Origin: Morinoia aosen
Taxonomy: Eukaryota > Arthropoda > Malacostraca > Amphipoda > Talitridae
DNA length: 64,000 bases
Assembly (NCBI GenBank): GCA_030386875.1
Contig: CM059580.1
Span: 1,640,838 to 1,704,837 of the forward strand
Direction: 5' to 3'
Translations under genes and position numbers: made by a program
Part shown: in pieces, positions 1 through 10,700 of the stretch
Layout of the letters: every line of letters starts with the position of its first letter
How positions within the stretch are numbered: position 1 is the stretch's first letter
The notes under the pieces: generated by a model
Seen by the model: the letters and a program-made list of their open reading frames with translations, nothing else
Databases searched by the model: none
What the model was told of the DNA's origin: nothing

Positions 1-206
1 AGACTGATAAGGAGTAACTACCCAACGGCCGAAGGGTGTCTTTATCTTTGTGGTGAAGTGCAGTAGTCCGCCGGTGCTGTAAATCGCTCTTCCTAAAATT
101 TAACTCATTCTAAAGCAGCCCATAGACGATCAATATCATTGACATTGATGAAATTTGTTTTACCCGCCTATAAGTCAAGTATTTGACGGTCGTCAATCAA
201 GCCCAC

Positions 207-271
207 AGACGATCAATTCAATTGTCAATATTCATAATTATCAATTATATTGACAATAACATTGATCGTCT
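207..271. repeat. Short AT-rich inverted repeat
   Basis: AGACGATCAAT at 207 pairs with ATTGATCGTCT ending at 271, with further ATTGTCAAT/ATTGACAAT pairing inside; a related half occurs near 123. It could be a small MITE remnant. Confidence 0.5.
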
Positions 272-423
272 AAGGGCCGCTTAACTTTGAAACTATACAC
301 TTTCGCACATGCCTCTCTAAAGTAAAAAGTGATTTTTTAATTGTGAAGGTTTTTGGTTGAATTTTGTTAAATGAATTACGGGAAACCTTGTATATTATTT
401 TCTTATGAGCAGGAGGAACGTAT

Positions 424-600
424 ATGGAGTGAGTCACTTGACCGCGACGTGCGCCACCGGTGGCCACGGAGGGAATTTTCATAATGCTGCTCATTGACCA
501 GTAGTCACAAACTCAGTTTTCATCAAAACTTAATTAAAGCTAAATGAAGGCACGATCTAGTTCATGTTTGCTTTTTTAAACCAAAAATAGCAAACATGGA
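424..600 (+). repeat. Family P repeat copy, split by later insertions
   Basis: The part CGCCACCGGTGGCCACGGAG to GAAGGCACGATCTAG aligns with 6885-7060, and its continuation (TTTGAGTTGAATGTTAAACT) reappears at 1155. MITE M and SINE S lie between. Confidence 0.7.
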
Positions 601-611
601 CTGGATCACGA

Positions 612-752
612 TAGAGGAAACAAGGTAGGGTCATTTCTATGGGAGAAAATACACCTCCTCTTGTTCGGCTAGCCAATAGAAAGGCTTTATTTCAAACAAA
701 CTTTATGACGTCACCAAAACGCCATGTCGTTAGGCCAATAGTGGAGCCAGAT
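612..752 (+). mobile_element. MITE family M (TIR GAGGAAACAAGGTAGGGTCA), copy 1, truncated
   Basis: It begins AGAGGAAACAAGGTAGGGTC and is cut at AGTGGAGCCAGAT, where SINE-like copy 1 landed. Confidence 0.75.
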
Positions 753-1119
753 TTTGATTATTATTATTATTATATAAGAAAGTTTTAGCCTCCCTTAACC
801 ACGACAAAGACGTTCCAAGAGAGGAAAGAGGAAGGCACCATTTAGGATGGAGTTGAGGGAATGCGGAATCTATGCACGAGGTGCACAGAAACAGTAAGCT
901 AGGAAAGAAGTTCATGAAACAAGAAAAAAGTTGAAGAAGAAAGTAGAAGGTGCTGAAAACATGACAGCAGTGAACCGAAAAAAGATGGTCCGTAACAAAA
1001 CAAAAACCTATTTTATTCCAACAAAAAGGAAGCCTACCTAACCTTTTGCTCAGGCCCTCACATAGTCCCCCTGGGAGCGCCAATTCCCATAGATACAATA
1101 GTTGTATCCCCCTGAGAGG
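753..1119 (-). mobile_element. SINE-like repeat (family S), copy 1, with 13-bp target duplication
   Basis: In minus orientation it runs from CCTCTCAGGGGGATACAACT to a TATATAATAATAATAA tail. Perfect 13-bp direct repeats AGTGGAGCCAGAT flank it at 740-752 and 1120-1132, which shows retroposition. It inserted into a MITE. No tRNA-like promoter boxes are obvious, so the 5' origin is unknown. Confidence 0.82.
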
Positions 1120-1439
1120 AGTGGAGCCAGATAGCGTGCTACAGTTGACTTTAAGTTTGAGTTGAATGTTAAACTTCAGTTGTATACCTGCCGCCGCAGT
1201 CAGAGTGTTGAAGTGGTTTGGCCGTGTATCTGTGCTACGGAGCTGGTCTTATCACTGTGGCAGGAAACAAGTGTTTGTGCGGCCAGAAATTCTCCTTCGA
1301 ACGAATTTCTGGCCAACGGAAATGAAACTAATGGGCGCAATATTCGGTTAGAAATGAAGAGAAGCAGATTAAATTCTGAGGAAACCAAGAACATCAACAC
1401 AAAATAATAAAACGTCAGGTGTCTCCATATATTTATAAG

Positions 1440-1595
1440 TATTTATTTGTAAGCTATTTCTCCTGTTTTATCACAACGGGCACCTGAGTGAAGACATTAC
1501 ATTGGTTGGTGCGTGTGTCTGTGACGCTCACAAGGACGCCCAATGACCGTATCTGTGATACGAGTTTACCAGTGCACAAGTACAAGAATATTTTA
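1440..1595 (+). repeat. Unique flank of the 61-bp-repeat element
   Basis: GACCGTATCTGTGATACGAG followed by TTTACCAGTGCACAAGTAC matches, inverted, 48200-48260 and, without a minisatellite, 35243-35300. It marks one end region of a dispersed element of unknown class. Confidence 0.65.
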
Positions 1596-2696
1596 ATGGC
1601 GGGTACTGTTGGGATGGATATATTTGTTGGCCATCCACATCTGGAGGATTTATTTAATGGCGGGTAGTGTTGGGATGGATATATTTGTTGGCCATCCACA
1701 TCTGGAGGATTTATTTAATGGCGGGTAGTGTTGGGATGGATATATTTGTTGGCCATCCACATCTGGAGGATTTATTTAATGGCGGGTAGTGTTGGGATGG
1801 ATATATTTGTTGGGCATCCACATCTGCAAGATTTATTTAATGGCGGGTACTGTTGGGATGGATATATTTGTTGGCCATCCACATCTGGAGGATTTATTTA
1901 ATGGCGGGTAGTGTTGGGATGGATATATTTGTTGGCCATCCACATCTGGAGGATTTATTTAATGGCGGGTAGTGTTGGGATGGATATATTTGTTGGGCAT
2001 CCACATCTGCAGGATTTATTTAATGGCGGGTACTGTTGGGATGGATATATTTGTTGGGCATCCACATCTGCAGGATTTATTTAATGGCGGGTACTGTTGG
2101 GATGGATATATTTGTTGGGCATCCACATCTGCAGGATTTATTTAATGGCGGGTAGTGTTGGGATGGATATATTTGTTGGGCATCCACATCTGCAAGATTT
2201 ATTTAATGGCGGGTACTGTTGGGATGGATATATTTGTTGGGCATCCACATCTGCAGGATTTATTTAATGGCGGGTACTGTTGGGATGGATATATTTGTTG
2301 GGCATCCACATCTGCAAGATTTATTTAATGGCGGGTACTGTTGGGATGGATATATTTGTTGGGCATCCACATCTGCAAGATTTATTTAATAGCGGGTACT
2401 GTTGGGATGGATATATTTGTTGGGCATCCACATCTGCAGGATTTATTTAATGGCGGGTACTGTTGGGATGGATATATTTGTTGGGCATCCACATCTGGAG
2501 GATTTATTTGATGGCGGGTACTGTTGGGATGGATATATTTGTTGGGCATCCACATCTGCAGGATTTATTTAATGGCGGGTACTGTTGGGATGGATATATT
2601 TGTTGGGCATCCACGTCTGGAGGATTTATTTAATGGCGGGTACTGTTGGGATGGATATATTTGTTGGGCATCCACATCTGCAGGATTTATTTGAGG
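1596..2696 (+). repeat. 61-bp minisatellite, 18 units
   Basis: Units start ATGGCGGGTACTGTTGGGAT and include CATCCACATCTGCAGGATTT. Two subtypes (GGCCATCC...CTGGAGG and GGGCATCC...CTGCAGG) are interspersed. The same unit occurs inverted at 48000-48195 and about 45957-45995, always beside the same unique flank, so it belongs to a dispersed element. Confidence 0.92.
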
Positions 2697-3138
2697 TAAA
2701 TATCAAATCCCGTCATGTTTTGACGGGCCGTGAACACTGGTTAACCAATAAAGAGAGTTTACCCACTTCTTTTCACAGTGTGTCCGTTATCATACTGGAA
2801 TGCAAGTACGAGTTCATAACGCTTTGACATAATCCTGTGTTCACTCTACGATCTATTGTGTGCATATTGCCAGTTATGTGCACAGAAAAACATCCCCACA
2901 CCAAACTCAACAATAGCTATTGTGTTGGTCGGTGCAAAAGCAGTGCCGTCTTTACTCTCAACAAGTCTTCGTGATTTGCGTACAAGTTATTTAATTTTGG
3001 CCTTATGCGTTCACGGAATATGTCTCAGAATGTGAAGCAGATTTAAACCTTGCTCACCTAAAGTCTTTGCTCATCCATGGCTTCGACTAGTGACGTGGGT
3101 ATCACGATACTCATGTGTGCGTATCAACTAAGAATCTT
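2697..3138 (+). other. No feature seen
   Basis: Unique-looking sequence between the 61-bp array and a piggyBac-like MITE. No frame with splice-site support and no known repeat. Confidence 0.5.
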
Positions 3139-3142
3139 TTAA

Positions 3143-3363
3143 CCCTTTAACGCCCACATTTTTATACTCATATTACCGTTATGACAACCACTATCACTAA
3201 ACCGACACTGGCATTAGGTAGTCACTGTTATCAAGATGGAGAAGGAACTGCCACTTGGCAGGGAAGTTCAAAGGACACATTAGTGAACAAATTGAATAAG
3301 AAATACAATATATTATTGTTATTTTTGAAAGAGGACGAAATAGTCCAGTTGGGCGGTAGAGGG
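3143..3363. mobile_element. piggyBac-like MITE with TTAA target
   Basis: TTAA at 3139-3142 and 3364-3367 flank 221 bp with termini CCCTTTAACGCCCA and TGGGCGGTAGAGGG (12 of 14 matching as inverted repeats). The short open frame inside is not a gene. Confidence 0.75.
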
Positions 3364-3484
3364 TTAAGATATTTTAAAAAAGAAATGATGTGCTTTTTGT
3401 ATCATCTTTATTGGATATAAACTGTTTTTCTTCGATTATTTTATTCAACAAAAAAGGAGTTTTTCTCCGATTGCGCGAGTTCAA

Positions 3485-3675
3485 TTTATATTATTGTTCA
3501 TGAAATGAAAAAATTTGTTCCTTTTATTGTTCATAAAATGAAAAAAAAGTATTGTTCATTTTATTTTTCATAAAATGAAAAAAAAAATTATTGTTCATTC
3601 TATTGTTCATAAAATGGAAAAAATGTTCATTCTATTGTTCATAAAATGGGAAAAAATTGTTCATTTCATTGTTCA
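3485..3675 (+). repeat. Degenerate TATTGTTCATAAAATG tandem repeat
   Basis: About seven units of TATTGTTCATAAAATGAAAA with variable A-runs. Confidence 0.7.
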
Positions 3676-5108
3676 TTGTGTGCATTGAGACGCTAGAGCG
3701 AGCGTTCATTGTCTTGCTTGCAACTTGCATATGCAACTTGCGCCATGTGCTAATGAGTGCATTGCGAAGAGGATTTGAATAGTGTTACAGTAAACGATCT
3801 ATTATAAAAGGTTATCTGAATTATTCCCATTTCTTATCGTGCGAGTTAATTCAGGATTTATATTAGCATTTTTGTGCTATAACACAGCAATTCATTATTG
3901 CTATATTTCTGTGTAATCATAAAATTCTGAATTACTGAATAGGATATCTGAATTACTTAACATACTTATTTTGTACGAATACTTTTTCCATCCATGAATA
4001 CATGAAAATTGTGACGCATTCTACCTAAGTTGATGTTTCCTTGATTATTCTTCCTTGGTCTGTTTCCATGCATTCTTGACCGTATATTTGTGGCCAATTA
4101 GTTTCAGTTCAGTTAGTTTTTAATTTTTTGTATGAATAATTTCTGAGTTTAGGATTATTATTTTTCTGACACACAAAAAAGAATAGAATAAAACATGGCA
4201 ACCACAACGAGCGAAGTGACTCGTGCTCGGGTTGTGACCAAGTGCCTTTTACGAGTAGTTAAAAAAAAGTGAAGAAAAAACATTTAGTTCTACAAAAAAT
4301 GATACTTGACATGTATAACACATTGAATTTTAAAAATTATTAATATAAAGATCGTTAAATGTTGATGTATAACACATTGGATTTAAAAATGTAATAATAT
4401 AGAGGTCCTTAAATGTAGATGTATCGCAATTTGGATTTTAAAAATTTCTCAATATAAAGCAAAGTTTGGCCGTGACGCAAAGTGTGGTCCCATACATGAT
4501 TAGTTTTATTCGCATTATTATTGGAAATGCTGGTGCCAAGGGCACATCTTTACTGGCCTTACGAAGCTATCTGCTTCTGCATCGCCTGTGGTAAATAAAT
4601 GGTTTTCTCCGAGCCACGCTGACGCTACTGTCAGAAGAGACATTCCTGTCGAAATAATTACTAGACATTTCCATCGAAATAATTAGCAGACAATATTCCA
4701 TTAACATAATTGATACATCGCGAGAGGCGAGGCGGGAGGGAGCGGCTCATTTACGTACTAGTGCATTATTTTAATGAGAGAAGCAACGTAATTGTCCTCG
4801 TTGACGTACGACATGATGCGACAATGACGCGCTATCTTACTTACGGTCCCCTTAAATGGGGGGGGTGTTCTAGGGGGTGCAGTACATAATGGGTAAGGGG
4901 CAAGGTGACGCCTTGGGGAGGGGGGGGGGGGGGTTGTTCCTCGGTATCATAGCTACGTGTCCTCCCATGCTCATAAAATGCGGTCGTCTACTTGCCACAC
5001 ACACCCAAAATTTTCAAATGTTCAGAACGTGTGTTGGTGTGGTGTGTGACGTGGTGATGTGCGTGTAGTGGTGTTAGTGTATGTGTGTGCGTGTAGCGTG
5101 TGTGTGAG
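3676..5108 (+). other. Intergenic AT-rich sequence
   Basis: I see no exon. It holds three related segments (GATGTATAACACATTGGATT-like, 4310-4450) and a G-run at 4857-4934. Confidence 0.5.
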
Positions 5109-5303
5109 CGTATGTGGAATCCCTTAGGCATAGCGGTTAACTGCGCTCAAATCGAGTGCAAAAATCTGTGGGTTCGAGACCCTGCATTGCGACCCTGGTG
5201 TTTTTTCCCGTTGGGAAATCACCAGGTGTATGAAATAGGCACTGACTCGACTGAGGAAGTCCGTCACTGCGTATTGACGTTTAACAAACAAACAAACGCA
5301 ACT
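5109..5303 (+). mobile_element. Second tRNA-derived SINE type
   Basis: The A-box-like TTAGGCATAGCGGTTAACTG and B-box-like GTGGGTTCGAGACCCTGC head a unique body, with an (AAAC)n tail near 5285-5297. It sits directly 5' of a family T SINE, so one probably inserted beside the other. Confidence 0.7.
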
Positions 5304-5308
5304 CCTTT

Positions 5309-5545
5309 AGTGGTCACCGTGGCCGAGTGGTAAGAGCGCGCCCTTCACGAGAAAGTATCGGCAGTTCGAGTCCCGGCCGTGTTACCCGATTTTTCTCCCT
5401 GTTGGGAAAAAGGAGAACTCGGCCACAATTCCCCACTCTACCCAGGTGTCGGAAATGGGTGTAACCGTCATTGCTTCCTGGTGTTAGTTATAAGGCATTT
5501 GATATACCAATGTACAAGATGATGTGGAGATATCAGGCTGGATTG
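5309..5545 (+). mobile_element. tRNA-derived SINE (family T), copy 1
   Basis: The A box region GTGGCCGAGTGGTAAGAG and B box GCAGTTCGAGTCCCGGCC resemble a class II (Ser/Leu type) tRNA. A conserved body follows (CACAATTCCCCACTCTACCC, CCAGGTGTCGGAAATGGGT) and then a weak A-rich end. Confidence 0.82.
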
Positions 5546-5740
5546 GAATAACTAAACATCAGTGAAAAAATGCTCCGTGTTGCAGATTTGAGTGTAGGTT
5601 ATGACTACGGTGGTGACGTGAGGCTGATACACTGCAGTGCTGACAAGAGGAGCGACGGGTGACGATGGTGTTCTTGGAGCGCTCGCAGTTCATCCTCCTG
5701 CTGGGGGGGGGCGTCGGTGGGCCTCATTATTGGGGTGCTG

Positions 5741-6272
5741 GTGGGCCATCTGGCAACTTCTGGCGACAGGTTCCCGGTGAGTGGCAACTCGGAACCCAGT
5801 AAGTTATAGACATAATCTGGCAACTCTAGATAAGAAAAGTTGGAGACAATCTGGCAACTTCGGGCAACAGGTTTCCGGTGAGTGGTGGGCCATCTGGCAA
5901 CTTCTGGCGACAGGTTCCCGGTGAGTGGTGGGTCATCTGGCAACTTATGGCGACAGGTTTCCGGTGAGTGGTGGGCCATCTGGCAACTTCTGGCGACAGG
6001 TTTCCGGTGAGTGGTGGGCCATCTGGCAACTTCTGGCGACAGGTTCCCGGTGAGTGGTGGGCCATCTGGCAACTTCTGGCGACAGGTTCCCGGTGAGTGG
6101 TGGGCCATCTGGCAACTTATGGCGACAGGTTTCCGGTGAGTGGTGGGCCATCTGGCAACTTCTGGCGACAGGTTTCCGGTGAGTGGTGGGCCATCTGGCA
6201 ACTTCTGGCGACAGGTTTCCGGTGAGTGGTGGGCCATCTGGCAACTTCTGGCGACAGGTTCCCGGTGAGTGG
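5741..6272 (+). repeat. 43-bp minisatellite, about 11 units
   Basis: Units contain GGGCCATCTGGCAACTTCTG and GCGACAGGTTTCCGGTGAGT. Because 43 is not a multiple of 3 and the unit has no minus-strand stop in any phase, long frames appear (5605-6237 and others); they are artefacts. Each unit holds CCGGTGAGT, a good splice-donor match. Confidence 0.9.
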
Positions 6273-6461
6273 TGGAGAAAATTCGGGTTCGATACCCCTC
6301 TTGCGTCTGTTATGTTTTTACCGAAATGAAAGCAGCTCCTCTGACGATAGTAGAAAATGCAGAAAAGTTTAAAGGCGGATCTCTCGCTCCTTTTTTTTCG
6401 AACGCTAAGAAGCTGAAAGTAAACATATGTGCCTTTTTTGAGTTTGTAGTGACCAATAAAA

Positions 6462-6815
6462 ATATTTATAACTATTACACGTGATATTTATAACTATTAC
6501 ACGTGATATTTATAACTATTACACGTGATATTTATAACTATTACACGAAATATTTATAACTGTTACACGTGATATTTATAACTATTACACGTGATATTTA
6601 TAACTATTACACGTGATATTTATAACTATTACACGTGATATTTATAACTATTACACGTGATATTTATAACTATTACACGAAATATTTATAACTGTTACAC
6701 GTGATACTTATATTTATTACACGTAATATTTATATCTATTACACGAAATATTTATAACTGTTACACGTGATATTTATAACTATTACATGTAATAGTTATA
6801 ACTGTTACACGTATA
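6462..6815 (+). repeat. 22-bp minisatellite, about 16 units
   Basis: Unit TATTTATAACTATTACACGT with GA; some units have CACGAAATA or TGTTACACG variants. Confidence 0.9.
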
Positions 6816-6884
6816 CAGTGGGATTCTTTGTAGTGGTAAACGATAAAAGAAAGTTCTCATATTCTCGCCCATGACGACAGTAAA

Positions 6885-7138
6885 GTGATGTCCATGACAG
6901 TGTATTGGTCTCACACCCTTGACACTTTGACAGCAATGTGACCCACCGGTGGTACACGGAGGGGATTTTCACAACGCTGCAGACCAACCAGAAGTCGCAA
7001 ACCCAATTTCCATAAATACTTAATCAAAGCTAAATGAAGGCACGATCCAGTCCATGTTTGCTATTTTCAACATCACTTACTAAAGTTGACTTTACATTTG
7101 AGTTGAATGTTAAACTTCAGCTTAACCTGCCGCAGTCA
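6885..7138 (+). repeat. Family P repeat copy
   Basis: It shares TGACCCACCGGTGGTACACG, CCAGAAGTCGCAAACCCA, TAAATGAAGGCACGATCCAG and TTTGAGTTGAATGTTAAACT with the other family P copies at 424, 10026 and 45560. Confidence 0.7.
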
Positions 7139-7546
7139 AGCGTTAGACAGCCCTTCTTTTTATTAAAAAAAATTTTTTTTTGTTTTGTTAAGGAACATTT
7201 CTTTTCGGTTCACTGCTTCCCTGTTTTTTAGCACCTATGAGTTTTTTCAACTTATATCATGTTTCATAACCTTCATTCTTATCTTACTGTTTCTATGCGC
7301 ATGGGATTCTTTGTAGGAACTCCCTTTGTGCTTAGATTCCACGTTCCCCTAACTCCCCAGTCTAACTTTTACGCCGGAGCATGCATGTTTTTCGCCGCCC
7401 AACCAATTGAATTACTTCAGCTGCGAAAAACATGCATGCAGGCGGCGAGAAAGTTAGGCTGGGTCTGTATTAAATGGCGCCTTCGTCCTTCCTCTCTTTG
7501 AACATCTTTGTTGCGGTAAAGGGAGGCTAAAAATAATTTATAATCA
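7139..7546 (+). mobile_element. SINE-like repeat family S, copy 2 (5' truncated, interrupted by a hairpin MITE)
   Basis: It contains the family landmarks TTTTCGGTTCACTGC, TAGATTCCACGTTCCC and GGGAGGCTAAA, but is split at about 7356 by a roughly 110-bp hairpin. It ends 48 bp before gene A exon 1. Confidence 0.75.
7355..7468. mobile_element. About 110-bp hairpin MITE nested in SINE-like copy 2
   Basis: CCCAGTCTAACTTTTACGCC at the left end pairs with GGCGAGAAAGTTAGGCTGGG at the right end, with GCATGCATGTTTTTCGC inner arms, leaving a loop of about 25 nt. It interrupts the SINE landmark CCTAACTCC|...|ATTAAATGGCGCC. Confidence 0.78.
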
Positions 7547-7594
7547 ATTAATCCTGCCACATTCAAAACATTAACAAGGCCCCCCCCCCCCCAG

Positions 7595-7710
7595 GACGCG
7601 GCGGCCTACATAGATGACCAGTGGGCTGACGACGAGGATGGGAAGCATGGCAGGCGGTCAGCCCAGCTGATGCGCCTCGTCAGCACTGACAAGATCGCTG
7701 ACAACCTCAG
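7595..7710 (+). CDS. Gene A exon 1 in window (stalk)
   Basis: Acceptor follows a C14 tract ending in CAG. It encodes an acidic stalk starting [12 protein letters not shown] and ending KIADNLR, the membrane-proximal helix before the PA domain. It ends in phase 2 at CTCAG|GTGAGG. The donor is the first copy of a 20-bp tandem repeat. Confidence 0.8.
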
Positions 7711-10700
7711 GTGAGGGCTGACAACCTCAGGTGAGGGCTGAAAATCTCAGGTGAGGGCTGAAAACCTCAGGTGAGGGCTGACAACCTTAGGTGAGGGCTG
7801 ACAACCTCAAGTGAGGGCTGACAGCTCCAGAAATAATCCTGTCATGGATGATATTTTTCTCCATTGTCCAATAATTGAATGCGTTCTAAAGCTTCGAACC
7901 GAATCTGAAACCTCGGAACTTTGATTAAATGTGGTCTAAAACTTGGAACTTTTATTAAATGCACTACCCGCATACCGCCAGAGAGCTGACGAAGGCCCCG
8001 CACCTGGCAGGGAGTGAGCGGGACGAGGAGTTGGCGGTGCTGCTGGAGCGGCGGTTCCGCCAGTACGGGTTTGACGAGGTCACCCGTCCTGCTAGGGAGT
8101 ACCTGCTGTCCCGCCCTGACCCTGAAAACCCTAATCTGGTGAGTCCTGACAACCCTAATTTGGCGGGTCTTGGCTCTGACAACCCCAATCTGGTGGGTCC
8201 TGACCCTGACAGCCTCCAATCTGGAGGGTCCTGACCCTGACAGCCTCCAATCTGGAGGGTCCTGATCCTGACAGCCTCCAATCTGGAGGGCCCTGTTCCT
8301 GACAACCCTAATCTGATGGGTTCTGACCCTGACAACCTCCAATCTGGTGGGTCCTGATCCTGACAGCCTCCAATCTGGAGGGTCCTGATCCTGACAGCCT
8401 CCAATCTGGAGGGTCCTGATCCTGACAACCCTAATCTGATGGGTTCTGACCCTGACAACCTCTAATCTGGTGGGTCCTGATCCTGAACACCCCAATTTGG
8501 GGTGTCCTGACCCTGACAACCCTGGTGGGTCCTGACCCTGGTAATCCCAATCTGGTGGGTCCTGACAACCCCTATCCCCTATCTAGTGGGTCCTGACCCT
8601 GACAACCCCAATCTGGTGGGCGTTGCCTCCCCATGGGTCTTGGGAAGTGAGAACTTTTGGAGATAATGAATGTGGTCACCGTGGCCGAGTGGTTAAGAGT
8701 GCGCCCTTCATGGGAAGTTGGCGGTTATTTGAACCCCGGCGCCGCGCGGTGATTTTTATATGTTGGGAAAAGGAAGAACCGGGCACAATTCCCCACTCTA
8801 CTCAGGTGTCAGAAATGGGTACCGGCTTGACCGGGGGTAACCGTCATGGCGTCCTGGTGTTAGTTATGAGGCTTTTGAAAAGCCCATTTGCAAGATGATG
8901 TGTATCGGGCTTGATTGATTGAAATAAAGCATCCATTTAAGAAAACAAGGGCATGACGCTCGCTGTGTTGCCACGCTCTGCCTGCCTGTGTGTTCGCCTC
9001 TCATGCCACTTGTGTTTGCCTGTCATTCCACGCAAAACCCGCCTCTCATGCCACTACCTTGATTTTTGACTAATACAGTGGTTCTTAACCTGGGTTAGAT
9101 CGAACCCCAGGGGTTCGGTGAGTCAGTTTCGGGGGTTCGGCAAATGATGCATGGTACAATTTCGGGGGTTCGGCAAATGATGCAGGGTTCGATGAATGTA
9201 TGTGTGGAACTTGTGGGGTTCAGTCCCTCCAGTAAGGTTAAGAACCTTTGGACTAGTTTAGTGTTAATGGAAGGGATAAAAGATAGAGTAATTATGCAGG
9301 GCTTGGTCTGTTTCTAGCGTTTGGAAACAGCATGATGTGCGCATTAATCTATTTTAACCCATTTACTTTACCCATGTTCCGAATATTACAACCTCTGTCA
9401 TTAGACTGGAGCTGGCACCAGGTTATCACCACCATCAGACAGAACTGCCCTCCAGCAAAAAGCTTCCACGAGCACATTACGGCGCAAATTCGGCGAAAAA
9501 AATAAATTGTGTTGGCATTTTTAGTGATTGTGCCTTATATGGCACGTCCGGCTGAAATGGGTTAAGATAATCGGTAGCGAGAACTTCGATTTGTGACTAG
9601 GTATCACGTTGAGCGAACTCTGGGTGATGACTACGCCAGTTTCGTTGGCGGCTCAATATTTCGAAGATGAGTACTGCCCTCACGTGCCTTCCCTCATGCC
9701 ACACTGCCTGCCCCTCATGCCACACTAACTGTGCTGATCATAACCCACTGCCCACGTCATGCCACACTCCCCATCTCTCATGCCACACTGCCCACCAGGT
9801 GAGGCTGCATGACGCCGACAACACGACAGTGTTCCAGTCAAACTTCAAGGAGGTGCCGCTGCATGAAGACGACGAGCATCCAAACTTCGTGCACGCCTTC
9901 AATGCGTACACTCCTAAAGGTAGGAATCCCGCGCCCCGCACCCGTCCTCATCCATGCAACACGTGTGTACACCACTGCTGTATGCACCCAACTCTTCGTA
10001 TGAGATGAGAGCAAGATGGAAACACCAACCTTTAACACTTTGACTGAGACGTGAACCACCGGTGGTACATTGAGGGAATTTTTACGATGCAGCTGTTCGA
10101 CCAGTAGTCACAAACTCAATTTTCATAAATACTCGATCAAAACTAAATGAATCAGTTTTGCGTGCAGCAGACAGTCTAAGTATAAGCTTTTCTACCTCCT
10201 GCAATGCTTGCCCTTATTTGCCTCCTGATCCGACATTCCCCCCTCCCTCCCCCTGCTACCCTAGCCCCCTAATATCCCCCTCTGACCCCCTTGCAGGGGA
10301 CGTGTGGTCGGCGGAGGGGGAAGGTGCGGTGTACGTCAACTACGGCCGCATGGAGGACTTCAGACGCCTGCAGGAGCTGGGGGTGTCTGTGGAGGGGCGC
10401 ATCGCCCTCATCAGATACGGCAAGATATTCCGCGGCAATAAGGTGGGCCGGGTGATGGGGTAACTAAGGTGAGCGAGCTCATGAGGTAATTCCGCGACTA
10501 CAATGGGGTAATTCCGCGGCAACAAGGTGAGCCAGGTGATGGGGTAATTCATGTGAGCCAAGTGATGGAGTAATTCCGTGGGAATAAGGTGAACTGAGCA
10601 AAGGGGAATTGGTCAAAACAGGTTTCCCTCTCATGATCTTTCCTCAGGGACGCGTCACGGATAAACCAATGCTGCTCAGCGCTGTGCATTGCCTGGGTTT

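Noticed and set aside
3181-3420. 79-codon frame as a small gene
   Set aside because: It lies almost wholly within a piggyBac-like MITE and has no recognisable protein content.
5309-5400. Functional tRNA gene
   Set aside because: A and B boxes are present, but no tRNA cloverleaf can be closed and the same body recurs at 8674 and 28597, so it is a SINE.
5605-6244. Overlapping 210- and 99-codon minus-strand frames
   Set aside because: Product of the 43-bp array, which reads through all three phases; no homology beyond the repeat.
7842-8519. 225-codon minus-strand frame over the exon 2 array
   Set aside because: 31-bp array artefact; the plus strand carries the conserved peptidase exon.
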